From Flavobacterium bernardetii (GTDB lineage Bacteria > Bacteroidota > Bacteroidia > Flavobacteriales > Flavobacteriaceae): a stretch of 64,000 nucleotides of DNA. Under the pieces are notes generated by a model. The model had not been told where the DNA came from, made no database searches, and saw only the letters and a program-made list of their open reading frames with translations. Location: assembly GCF_011305415.1 (NCBI RefSeq), contig NZ_JAANOQ010000004.1, positions 186,001 through 250,000 of the forward strand, in the 5' to 3' direction. The position numbers and the translations under genes are program-made. Positions within the stretch are counted from its first letter, which is position 1, and each line of letters starts with the position of its first letter. Positions 52,408 to 62,700 of the stretch are shown here, one piece after another.

Positions 52408-53856
52408 CTAGTAATACATATAACGTCTTACTTTAGCAATGTATTTCGCTAAACGAATTACTTGGTGACTGTAACCATATTCGTTATCATACCAAATGTA
52501 TAAAACGATATTTTTACCATCTCCAGAAACGATTGTAGCATTACTATCATAAATTGAAGGTTGAGATGTTCCAACGATATCAGAAGAAACTAATTCGTTG
52601 TTCATTGAATATTTAATTTGCTCTACTAAGTTTCCTTCTAAAGCATATTTTTTCATGATTTCGTTTAATTCTTTAACAGATGTTTCTCTACCAACTTCTA
52701 AATTTAAAACCACTAATGAACCATTTGGAACAGGAACACGAATAGCGTTTGAAGTTAATTTACCTGCTAAACTTGGTAAAGCTTTTGCAACAGCGCTACC
52801 AGCACCCGTTTCAGTAATTACCATGTTTAAACCAGCCGCTCTACCACGACGGTATTTTTTATGCATATTATCCACCAAGTTTTGGTCGTTGGTATACGCG
52901 TGGATCGTTTCTAAATGCCCTTTTACAACTCCTAAAGTTTCTTCAACTACAGCTAAAATTGGCGTAATAGCGTTAGTTGTACAAGAAGCTGCTGAGAAAA
53001 TATTTACTTCGTCTGGATTGTATTCATCATGATTTACACCATAAACAATATTTGGAACACCTTTTCCTGGAGCAGTTAATAAAACTTTATCTGCACCTTT
53101 AGAAGTTAAATGTCTTGCTAAAGCTTCTTCAGTTGTAAAAGCACCAGTGTTATCAATAACTAAAGCATCGTTAATTCCGTATGCTGTATAGTCAATTTCT
53201 TCAGGAGAATTTGCTGTAATAATATGAACCGTTGTTCCATTGATAATTAAAGCATTGTTTTCTGGATCTGCAGTAACTGAACCTTCAAAATCACCGTGAA
53301 CTGAATCGTAACGTAATAAAGAAGCACGTTTTTCTAATAAAACTGCATCGTTTTTATCACGAGTTACAATCGCACGTAAACGTAATTGTTGTCCTTTTCC
53401 AATTTTGCTCATCATTTCACGAGCTAATAAACGACCAATACGTCCAAAACCGTAAAGTACTACATCTTTAGGAACAATTTCAGAAGTATCTTTTGCATTT
53501 TTTAATTTATCAATAACAAAAGCAGTGGCATCGTTATATTTATCGTCTTCTAAGTGAAATTCGTACGTTAATTTTCCAATATCTATACGAGAAGGTGGTA
53601 AATCTAAATTTTCAATCGCTCTAGCAATTTCAACCGAATCAAAAATATTAATTGGTTTTTCTACAAAAGCACCAGCATATTCGTGTAAGTTGATAATGTC
53701 AGAAACATTTCTATCTATCAATTGATTTCTAAATAATACTAATTCAATAGATTTGTCGAACCATAAATCGCTTATAATTCTAACGAATTCTACACATGCT
53801 TTTCTTCTGTCTGCTTGAAAAGCTAATTCTTTTTCGTAAATAGTGTTGTTGTTCAT
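52408..53856 (-). CDS. Glyceraldehyde-3-phosphate dehydrogenase, long (482-aa) form
   Basis: A 482-residue protein; the ATG at 53856 (MNNNTIYEKELAFQADRR) is chosen over a TTG 48 bp upstream. The N-terminal ~125 residues are an extra domain without NAD motif; the NAD-binding domain begins at VVLYGFGRIGRLLAREM (~126), the catalytic Cys is in AASCTTNAITP, and the C-terminus has YDNEYGYSHQVIRLAKY. Normal GAPDH is about 335 residues, so this is the elongated type known in Bacteroidota. The enzyme catalyses glyceraldehyde 3-phosphate oxidation in glycolysis or the reverse reaction in gluconeogenesis. The gene has its own -7 box. Confidence 0.93.
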   Translation of the reverse strand: MNNNTIYEKELAFQADRRKACVEFVRIISDLWFDKSIELVLFRNQLIDRNVSDIINLHEYAGAFVEKPINIFDSVEIARAIENLDLPPSRIDIGKLTYEFHLEDDKYNDATAFVIDKLKNAKDTSEIVPKDVVLYGFGRIGRLLAREMMSKIGKGQQLRLRAIVTRDKNDAVLLEKRASLLRYDSVHGDFEGSVTADPENNALIINGTTVHIITANSPEEIDYTAYGINDALVIDNTGAFTTEEALARHLTSKGADKVLLTAPGKGVPNIVYGVNHDEYNPDEVNIFSAASCTTNAITPILAVVEETLGVVKGHLETIHAYTNDQNLVDNMHKKYRRGRAAGLNMVITETGAGSAVAKALPSLAGKLTSNAIRVPVPNGSLVVLNLEVGRETSVKELNEIMKKYALEGNLVEQIKYSMNNELVSSDIVGTSQPSIYDSNATIVSGDGKNIVLYIWYDNEYGYSHQVIRLAKYIAKVRRYMYY

Positions 53857-53886
53857 GAAAATATAGATTGTGTTACTAATTTCATG

Positions 53887-53894
53887 CAAAAGTA
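53887..53894 (-). promoter_or_regulatory. Candidate -7 promoter box of the GAPDH gene (TACTTTTG)
   Basis: TACTTTTG on the minus strand, 30 bp before the GAPDH ATG. The -33 TTG is not obvious at 17-19 bp. Confidence 0.5.
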
Positions 53895-53976
53895 TATATT
53901 TCAATCGTTTTCGTAAAGCTTTTTCACACTTTTTTATGATACTTTCGAATCGTCATATTTTTATTCAATAAAACTA

Positions 53977-54005
53977 AATGAGCCCGATACAATATCGAGC
54001 TCATT
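53977..54005 (-). terminator. Hairpin after the giant T9SS gene
   Basis: AATGAGCCCGATA pairs with TATCGAGCTCATT (12 of 13) around a 3-base loop; on the minus strand it is followed by TAGTTTTATTG. It lies 35 bp after the stop of the 1897-residue protein and ahead of the GAPDH promoter. Confidence 0.7.
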
Positions 54006-54039
54006 AGTGAAAAAAATGTTTATTTTTCCAATTAATTCA

Positions 54040-57000
54040 TTATTCTACAATAATTTTTTTAGAATATTTACCTTTTTTAGTTGTTACATTAACGATGTAA
54101 ACTCCTTTTGCAAAAGATTTTGTTGGTAAAGTTACTCTGCTTGAACTTGAATCAAAATCGTTAGAAGTCCAAGTTTTGATATTTTGACCTAAAACATTAT
54201 AAACTCTTATTTCATTAATATCTTCATCAAGAAGTTGTTGTAAAATTACCAATTCGTTATTGAAATGATAAAAAGTATTAGTGTTTAAGTCGAATGAATC
54301 ATTATCTAGGGTGTTGTTTTTGAATCGAATAGTAAATCGATTGGTAATTTCACCTGTAGAGATTGGTAATATTATCTCACCATTTTTTAAGCTATGATAA
54401 ATTTCAGTTTGATTATCATGTAAATAAATTTCTTGATTTTGATCAAAATTAACTAATTCATCAATTACAAATTTACCATTTCCATTGCTAGAAGATTTAA
54501 TGTTAATAGGAAATATGCCATTATCATTAAAAGTACCTTCAGCCTGAATAACTAAATTTTTATTCAATAATGGGAAATAAGCATCATTAGTTTGCAAATC
54601 TATAGCTGCACCATCGTATCCATTATCTAATCCAGAAGTTGCTTCATTGTTTGGTGTAAAACCTAATAATAGTTGTCTTTGCATATTACCCTCAATAGCA
54701 GTGAAGCTTAATCTAATTAATTTATATGGACTAATTTCAAAATTATCTTCTTGATTCGTTTCCTGAGTTGAGTTTTGAGAATTAGAACTAGTTGCATTTC
54801 TAAACATAATATTAGAATCTGCATTTTCTTCTTTAACAAACAACCTTTGATTATTATTAAAAGTAATTGTACCACCTGTTGCATTTCCTTTCACAAAGAA
54901 TGCTTGTCCAACTGGAATAAATCTACCTGGTATTCTAGTACTTGAACCCGCTCCACTTATTAAAGCTGGTGCAACCGGAGAAACCCCTCCTAAAGCGGTT
55001 CTTGTAGCATAACCACCTTGGTAAGCTGCTAAATAGTGAGTGTTATTCGTAGCATAATGTTCCCAAAAATATAAAGTACCATCAATTCTTGATAAATTAT
55101 CATTAATAAACGCTGTAGCATCTAAAGCAGAAGCATAAGGATTACCAATTAAATTTATAGCTCCTGCACCAATATTTAATCCAGTTGATGAAATTAACCC
55201 ATTATTAGGCTTTCCTACAAAAACATAATTTTGTGTACTGATTGCAGGAGGTGCTACTACACCGCTTCCTTTCATTGAATACCCTTGACCTGTTTCTAAT
55301 ATTGAGTTTTCCGTAATTTGTTGCCAGTTAGCATAAGCAGGAGAAAGATTAGTGAATTTGTGCAACCATCTTCTTGCAATACTAAAAGGAGAAGTGCTTC
55401 CATTAAATCCGCCTACCCAATTAATGTTTGCTGGCGTTGTAGCAGTTGTACCATTTTTCATGGCATTATTTAGAGTATATCCTGTGTTATTTGAAACAAC
55501 GCTCGCTTCTGTACTAACTGGAGATGACCAATAATTATAATTGAATAAATTTCCAGTTCCTTGTTGGTCTCTTTCTAAAGTTCCAGTACTTACAACATCT
55601 AAATCACAATTTAATGTTTGGATTAATTGAGAACGACCCACCAAATCAATTTTACCATTTAATAACAAATAATGAGAAATTTGCATTTTAGTATCGTTTT
55701 GAACAAATAAATTACGTGTAGTATCCACAAGTAATCCTAACATAGTTTTATTTCCAGTTGAAGTCACATCATTGTTTATTCTAACAATATTCCAATCAAT
55801 TGGAGTTGACCCATCAATAACAGAGTTTGAGTTTGGAATGTAGTTTGATGTGTTATTTGTCCAAGTTGTAGCTGTAGTCCAGTTTCCGGTTGTTCTTGAA
55901 TCATATGGTAACGGTGCTGTTTGTCTGTCAATTGTTGTTACATTTTTCAAAGCACCAGTTATATTATTGTTCGACTTATCTTTAACATTCGTGTAAGTGT
56001 AAGTTGACATTGGATAATACAACATTAAATTACTCCAAGGTAAACTAACAACCTCATTTAGTGTTATGTTTTGTGGAATAATTGCACCTTTAGTAGAACC
56101 ATCTGTATGTTTATCCATTTCTTGATTCATTAAAAATCGCAATTGATTTACAGATAATGTTGAATTCCATATTCTAACTTCATCAATTGATCCATTAAAA
56201 TGTTTAGTAATTGATGCAGAATTTGATGCCGCAACTAAAAATTCAAAAGCATTGTTTTGTGGCGCTAATACATTTGCTGAATTATTTAAAACTCCATCAA
56301 TATACATTCTTGCAATAGTTCCATCATAAGTAACTGCTAAATTATGCCACCTTGAAGCAGGAATTACAATTGTAGATGTTATAGATTGAGTTGCCGCTCC
56401 ATTCGTCCATGTCATTTGTGCATTTCCACTCGCATTTATAAAAAATTCATAACCTGTAGTTGCGTTTTTCTTACTTAAAATTGTTCCGTTTGTTGCATCT
56501 CTTTTTATCCAAGCTGATGCTGAAAAACTTCCATTTAAATTTACATTATTTCCTGAATTTACATAATCACTAGTTCCGTTAAAATCGATTGCACGAACAA
56601 AAGTTCTTTCTGGAGCAAATCCAAAAGTGATGTATTTTGTTCCGTTGAAATCAAAAGAAGTCTCTAAGTTAGAACCATTAGCAGTCATTACTCGGTATTC
56701 TGCAGTTGGTGTAAATACAGGAGTATCAGAAATAAACATATAAAAATCTCCTGGAGGCGATAAGGTTGCTGTTAACATTGTTGCAGGTAGTGATACTTTT
56801 ACAGTTCCAACATCACCACCTGTTTCAATTACTCGCCATGTTCTTTGAACAGATGTAAAATCAACATTTGAGGTTAAAGCAGGAGTAATTCCAGAACTTA
56901 TATTAACTATTAATGGAGCAGCAGCAGCTAAGCTTGCATTGTTATTTCCCCACATCAAGAATCTTTTGTCACTTCCAAACGAATTTGAGTTTTGATTATT

Positions 57001-59733
57001 TGTGGCAAAAATAGTATTCAATCCTAATGTAATATCTTCTTCTTTATTTACTGTTTTTGATTGTTTTTGATTTAGTTGAGCCACATCGTCTCTTCCAATT
57101 CCAGCGACATCAAAATTAAATCCAGCTGAAGCGTTATAAATTGTAGTTCCATTTGAGTCTACATAATCTAAACTTGTTCCGTTATTTCCTAATGTAATTC
57201 CGTATTTAATAGCTAAATAAGATTCAATTTTTCTTCTATTTCCATCTGTATTTCTTGCGTCATAAGTAATAACTTCTAAAATGTCTCCACCATAACTTGA
57301 ATCAAAAAACTCACTTCTTCCTAACCAATATCTCGAATTTAGTATGTTTTTGTAAGTTCCAGTAGCAACATTTGACGCAGTAAGTTGTGTACCATTATTA
57401 TAGATATGCATTAAACTGTTTGCTGTATTATCTCTTTTTCTTGGATTAAAAATTTGAGGACCAACATAGGATTTAGTACCATTAATTTCTGCTTCACCAT
57501 ATTCTGTATTTGCGGCTTGGTTGTATGCAACAATTTCGTTTAAATATCTAGCAGATGAATTTCCCATTGAAAATCCAGTAACATCCTGGCTACCTTGATT
57601 TGTATTCACATCATCACCACAAAAAATATCTTGTGCACTTGTTGATCTATTAATAGCAACCTTTGGTTTAACAACGATAAACATATCGTGATTGTTGAAA
57701 CCTTGTCCTCCATACATTGCGCTTCCACCATTGAAATTTATTACAGGGTTAAAATTCACATTATTTGTTGCATTATTATAAAAAACAGGGCTTTTAGACG
57801 TTTTTGTATTAGCATTTCTTGTATTACCAAATACGTTATCTTGCCAAGTTGTTAAAGATGCTCCATCTGTATAGCTACCAATATTTTTGTCTGCTTTTAG
57901 CCAAAGTCTTAAATTAGTTGTAACTCCTCCTGGAGCATTAGATATGGTAGGCATTACAGCTACTTGAGCTCGTACTGTAAAAGTATAAACATTTTTGCCT
58001 GCTGTAACATTGCTATCATTATTTACAGTAACTGTTGCACTAAATGTTCCTGTAGCAGTTGGTGTAAAAGTTGCAACAAACGAGGCAACTGACCCTGAAT
58101 TTATATTTTCATTTAAATTTGTTGTTGTAAAGCCTGTTCCTCCAGTTATCGCTACAGAAGTTACGCTTAAAGTATTGCTTCCTAAAGAATATACTTGAAA
58201 AGGAATTGAGATTGGTAATCCAACATAAGTTGTACCAAAATCCGTCAAATCAATAATTGAAGGTGTTGTATCTGCATCTGAAATTGATGTGTCATTTCCT
58301 TGAATATCAATTTCTCTTCCTGATATAATACAGTTTCCTTGAATTGCAAAATCATAAATGCTTTCGTCTGTGTCGTTATTATTGATAGTTACAATTGCTA
58401 AATAACTTCCAACTGTTGAAGGACTAAATGTTATTGTAAATGTAACTGATCCACCTGCTGGTATTGGAGAAGTTGGGAAACCAGTAACGGTAAAAGTTCC
58501 ACTACCAGACAACTGAACAAAAGGAGCACCAGTTAAATTTAATGGTGTTGTTCCAGTATTTTGAATAGTAAAAGTACTTGTGGAATTTCCTCCTAGTATT
58601 GCGTCAGGAAACAAAGTTCCGTTTGTGCCAGTAGCAGAGGAAGCATCATCAAAGATGTTATTTCCAAAACCTGTAATGTTAATTTCTGGTTCACCGCCTG
58701 TTCCGCTAATAGCAAAATCAAATGGGTTTTCATTAGTATCGTTATTTACAAAAGAGATAGTTGCATTTCCTACACCTAGTGCTCCTGGTGAAAAACTTAC
58801 TGTAAAAGTAGTTGATCCTCCACTTGCTATTGATGCGGCTGGAGGGGTTATTAAAGTAAATTCTGCAGCATCAGCTCCAGTAATAGAAAAAGTTCCAATA
58901 GTTAGTGGCGATAATCCATTATTTTGTATTGTAAACGTTCTAGTTATTGGAGTCCCGATAGAAGTCACTCCAAAATCTGTAAAATCTGCTAATGTAGGAG
59001 TTGTGTTCCCATCAATAATATTTGTTCCATTTCCTGAAACCGAAATTTCTGGAGTTGCAAAACCAATTAGTTTAAAGTTGTCAAAAGCTCCACCAATACC
59101 ACGAGCATTACCATTAGAAGCAAATACAACTCTAAATTGAACATTGTTGTTACCGTTAAAATTAATATCTTGAGTTGAAATATTAATGTTTCTGGTTTGC
59201 CACAGGGAGTTGTTATCTCCGCCAGACCATCCATTAGATCCTAAACTACTAATGTTTTCAGTATACCAACCCGATCCATTACCTAGGTTTTTCCAACCTC
59301 CGCTGTTCAATTGATATTGAACCTTCATACCGTCGTTCGTGTTGTCTGAAATATAAGTTCTTGTATCAATGGATAACGTAATATTTTCATAACCTGAAAA
59401 ATCTATTATCGGTGAAGTGGCCAGAATATTTGTTGAATTTTTATATTGAGATCCACCTCCATGTCTTTGAGTATACATACAACTTGTTATATTACCAGTT
59501 CCAGGATCAAGCAAAAATGGAGCTCTATTATGCTGAGCATTATCAGTACCTCTCAACCAATTACTGTCATTAACTCCAGTAGATGTGGGTGTCCATGCAT
59601 TAACACCTGTTCCATTTTCAAAATTTGCATTGAAAAAAGTAGTTTGTGCATTTGTGAAATTTAAAAAGAGTACTAACATAAAAGTAAGTAATGCTTTTGT
59701 TTTTTTTGTTTTCAGTAGGGGGAATGCTACCAT
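54040..59733 (-). CDS. Giant T9SS cargo protein with choice-of-anchor D, DUF8202 and LamG domains
   Basis: A 1897-residue protein with an N-terminal signal (~1-30, ending TNAQ). An N-terminal beta-jelly-roll (~31-225) is followed by three tandem choice-of-anchor D repeats (~227-346, 347-471, 472-588, each with FTIQNNG / TFTVSFSP-like blocks and VNNDTNENPF-like endings). Then come a DUF8202-like region (~600-930, LRLWLKADKNIGSY), a LamG/concanavalin-like domain (~1048-1200, NSGNNVNLNGSFSASAWIK), a long beta region and the T9SS type A sorting domain (~1815-1897, RVYNVLGQNIKTW...GVYIVNV). It is probably a surface or secreted adhesin. It begins 23 bp after the metalloprotease gene and is likely its operon partner. 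Confidence 0.85.
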   Translation of the reverse strand: MVAFPLLKTKKTKALLTFMLVLFLNFTNAQTTFFNANFENGTGVNAWTPTSTGVNDSNWLRGTDNAQHNRAPFLLDPGTGNITSCMYTQRHGGGSQYKNSTNILATSPIIDFSGYENITLSIDTRTYISDNTNDGMKVQYQLNSGGWKNLGNGSGWYTENISSLGSNGWSGGDNNSLWQTRNINISTQDINFNGNNNVQFRVVFASNGNARGIGGAFDNFKLIGFATPEISVSGNGTNIIDGNTTPTLADFTDFGVTSIGTPITRTFTIQNNGLSPLTIGTFSITGADAAEFTLITPPAASIASGGSTTFTVSFSPGALGVGNATISFVNNDTNENPFDFAISGTGGEPEINITGFGNNIFDDASSATGTNGTLFPDAILGGNSTSTFTIQNTGTTPLNLTGAPFVQLSGSGTFTVTGFPTSPIPAGGSVTFTITFSPSTVGSYLAIVTINNNDTDESIYDFAIQGNCIISGREIDIQGNDTSISDADTTPSIIDLTDFGTTYVGLPISIPFQVYSLGSNTLSVTSVAITGGTGFTTTNLNENINSGSVASFVATFTPTATGTFSATVTVNNDSNVTAGKNVYTFTVRAQVAVMPTISNAPGGVTTNLRLWLKADKNIGSYTDGASLTTWQDNVFGNTRNANTKTSKSPVFYNNATNNVNFNPVINFNGGSAMYGGQGFNNHDMFIVVKPKVAINRSTSAQDIFCGDDVNTNQGSQDVTGFSMGNSSARYLNEIVAYNQAANTEYGEAEINGTKSYVGPQIFNPRKRDNTANSLMHIYNNGTQLTASNVATGTYKNILNSRYWLGRSEFFDSSYGGDILEVITYDARNTDGNRRKIESYLAIKYGITLGNNGTSLDYVDSNGTTIYNASAGFNFDVAGIGRDDVAQLNQKQSKTVNKEEDITLGLNTIFATNNQNSNSFGSDKRFLMWGNNNASLAAAAPLIVNISSGITPALTSNVDFTSVQRTWRVIETGGDVGTVKVSLPATMLTATLSPPGDFYMFISDTPVFTPTAEYRVMTANGSNLETSFDFNGTKYITFGFAPERTFVRAIDFNGTSDYVNSGNNVNLNGSFSASAWIKRDATNGTILSKKNATTGYEFFINASGNAQMTWTNGAATQSITSTIVIPASRWHNLAVTYDGTIARMYIDGVLNNSANVLAPQNNAFEFLVAASNSASITKHFNGSIDEVRIWNSTLSVNQLRFLMNQEMDKHTDGSTKGAIIPQNITLNEVVSLPWSNLMLYYPMSTYTYTNVKDKSNNNITGALKNVTTIDRQTAPLPYDSRTTGNWTTATTWTNNTSNYIPNSNSVIDGSTPIDWNIVRINNDVTSTGNKTMLGLLVDTTRNLFVQNDTKMQISHYLLLNGKIDLVGRSQLIQTLNCDLDVVSTGTLERDQQGTGNLFNYNYWSSPVSTEASVVSNNTGYTLNNAMKNGTTATTPANINWVGGFNGSTSPFSIARRWLHKFTNLSPAYANWQQITENSILETGQGYSMKGSGVVAPPAISTQNYVFVGKPNNGLISSTGLNIGAGAINLIGNPYASALDATAFINDNLSRIDGTLYFWEHYATNNTHYLAAYQGGYATRTALGGVSPVAPALISGAGSSTRIPGRFIPVGQAFFVKGNATGGTITFNNNQRLFVKEENADSNIMFRNATSSNSQNSTQETNQEDNFEISPYKLIRLSFTAIEGNMQRQLLLGFTPNNEATSGLDNGYDGAAIDLQTNDAYFPLLNKNLVIQAEGTFNDNGIFPINIKSSSNGNGKFVIDELVNFDQNQEIYLHDNQTEIYHSLKNGEIILPISTGEITNRFTIRFKNNTLDNDSFDLNTNTFYHFNNELVILQQLLDEDINEIRVYNVLGQNIKTWTSNDFDSSSSRVTLPTKSFAKGVYIVNVTTKKGKYSKKIIVE

Positions 59734-59756
59734 AAGGATAAGAATAAGGGATAAGA

Positions 59757-62700
59757 TTAATTAGTAATAATTTTTGTTGTTATAATGCCTTTGTTTTTTG
59801 TTGTAATTTTTACAGCTAAAACTTGATTATTGATGTTATGTAATGAAAAACTATTTTCAGTTTCATTTATGTTTGTTTTGTAAAATACTCGTCTTCCTAA
59901 TAAATCATAAACTTCAATTTGTTGAATTTCATCATTAATTGATTTTATATGTACAAGATTTTCCGATTGATAGATGGTAAAATTTGAAATTTCTTCTAAA
60001 CTATTTGATAGCGTTACATCTTTGAAGACAATTTCAAATCGATTATCAATTATTTCAATGTTAGAGTCAAAAGAATATGCTCCGTTTTTTAAATTGTGAA
60101 TAACATTTAATACTTTATCTTTTAAATAGATGTTTTGATTTCCAGCAAATAATCCGTCAATGTTATCTATTTCAATTTTATAAGTACTTGGTTCAACAAT
60201 TGATAATCCTAATGGAATAACATCTTCATCTGTAAAAGGAAGCATTTTACCTTGAACTGCATATTTATTTGAATCAATTACAGAATACAAAGTACTTCCT
60301 TGGTTTCCAAACGAAAGTCCGTCAATTCCGAAGTCGTAATTATTAGTTGCTTCGTTCATATAGCCTATTAAAGCTTGACTAAATTGACCAGTTTCGTTTT
60401 TAAGATTTAACCAAATTCTGTGTTTTTCTTCTGAATTAAATGAAACTTCAGAAGGACTAAATGCTTTGAAAAATTGATTTCCATTGTTTATCAATCGCAT
60501 TTCGTTAGAAAATGAAATATAACTAGGAACAACTGCATTTACAATAAATCCTTGACCTACTTGAATTGTTCCGTTTGGTGATGCTCCACCAGCTGCAGAA
60601 GCTGTTCCTCCTAATAAAGTGTAAGTTGCGTAATTGTTTAATGGATATGTTCCAGCTACCGCTTGTTGTGTATGTGTCCAAAAGTATAAGGTTCCATCAA
60701 TGGTTTGATTTTCGGTTCCTCTATTAAATGTGTTTTTTAAGATAAAATCATTAGCACTAATAGTAGAAGGATAAGGATTTCCAATGGCATTGTAACCAGA
60801 AATTCCTTTTTTGATAACAGGTTTGAAATACGAGTTATTAAAAGTTCCTGTAAAGTTCCCAGCATATGGAGAATATACGGTACTCGACCAGTTATTTGGT
60901 GCTCTTACTAAATATCCTTTTGTAGGTATGAAATTATTTGAACTTGGAATTATCGGATCATATACACCATTCGTTGCCGTGAATGGATTGTAAACATAAA
61001 ATCTATTTGCAACCGTCTGTGGTGAAAAAGCTAATAAATTTTGATTTGAAACTGGCGATGACCAAAGGGTATAATCTAATCGAATTATTGGACTACTATT
61101 TCTATTTACTGTTGCATTTCCTGTATTGTTTAAATGTTCAACTTGAATTAAATTCGCATTATTTTGAACAATAATATTCGCGGTTGTGTTAATTGAAACG
61201 GTTTTGTTTACTGTTACATTAGTTCCTGAAGCAATAGTTAAAACTGCAGTTCCGTTTACTTGAATCGAACACGCTTCTAAATTTACTGAAGTAGTAAAGT
61301 TGCCATTAAAAATAACATTCTTGTTTTTATCTGGACTTCCATTACTCCATGCTGTTCCATTCCAAGTTGTTGAAGTCGCACAAGTTTGTGGTGTTACATT
61401 TATTGTAAAAGTTTGTCCACCAAGTAAGGCTAAATTGTTTCCTTTAATTGTTGCAACAAAACTATCCGAAATTGTACTTAACGCATTGTGTTTGTAAGAA
61501 AGTTGCGCACTATTAATATTTGCTTGTGTAAACGAATCTCCAACATACAAGCGTTGACCGTTCAATAATAAATAACCGTTTGTTGGTAATTTAGTTACTA
61601 TGTATTGTAATTGTGCTGTTGTTGCACCAGATTGTGTAGCGCTTAATAATGCAGCAGTTATGTTTTGAGTTGCTCCTTGATTAATTGTTAATGCATTATT
61701 AACCAAAGCAATATTATTTACTACTTGTAATTTTCCACAAATGGTGATACTAAATTCATGGAAAATACCACCTGAAGTGTTTGAAACTCGGTCTGTTGCT
61801 AATAAAACCCAAGTTCCTTGAGCATTTGAACCAATAAATCTTGAAAACGCCTGACCCGGTTGTTGAATTCCTTCTAAACCAGCAACAACACTTCCGTCAA
61901 CATTTCCACATGTTAAAGGTATGCCTGCATCATCAAAAGTTACATTAAAATTGGCGCCAGAACAATCTCTATTATATATTTCTGCAAATACGCCAGTTGG
62001 AGCTCTAAATTGCATTTTTATATCCGTAAGTAGCGGATGCGTAGCTCTCATGTAAAAGCTAACTTTATTGATAATTAAATTATCGGTAACATCAATTCTA
62101 GCGCTTACCGCATTATTTGAGTTGATATCCCAAGTATCGTCACCTCCTTGAAAATATTCATTAGTGTAAGTATTACAAAAATCTTTTGAAATTTGAAACG
62201 AATAAATTTCCGAGTAAGAACCATATAAACAAGTATTTTTTGGTCTAACTCTCCAGAAGTAAATTTTCCCTTCTACCAAAGAAGTAGTTTGGTATTCTAA
62301 TTTTGAAGTTGTTACAGTTTCAGCTATTGAAGAAAAAAGTGGAGATTCTGAAATTTCTACGATATACTCTTCTGCACTAGTTAAAGTGTTCCATTTCAAT
62401 AAAACAGATGTAGCAAGATTAGTTGCTCCATTTGCTGGAGAATTTAAAGTAAGTTGTCCAATAAAGTCTTCATAAACATTTAATGAAACAGGACTTGTTC
62501 CTGAAGCATTTGTAGAATTTCCTTTTAAAGTAACAGGATAATTTCCTGCAGGAACAGATGCGGCTCCAGAAAGAGTAACGGTAACTTGTCCGTTTACAGA
62601 AAGTGAAGTTGGTGAAAAACTTGCTGTTAATCCAACTGGTAAATTATCCATAGAAAAGGTTACAGCTTCCCCAAAATTGGGTGCTTTTGCATAATCAAAA

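Noticed and set aside
58580..59140. A 186-codon open frame on the plus strand opposite the giant T9SS gene
   Set aside because: It mirrors the repeated codons of the beta-sandwich gene on the other strand, has no signal, motif or promoter, and its residues are the expected antisense composition.
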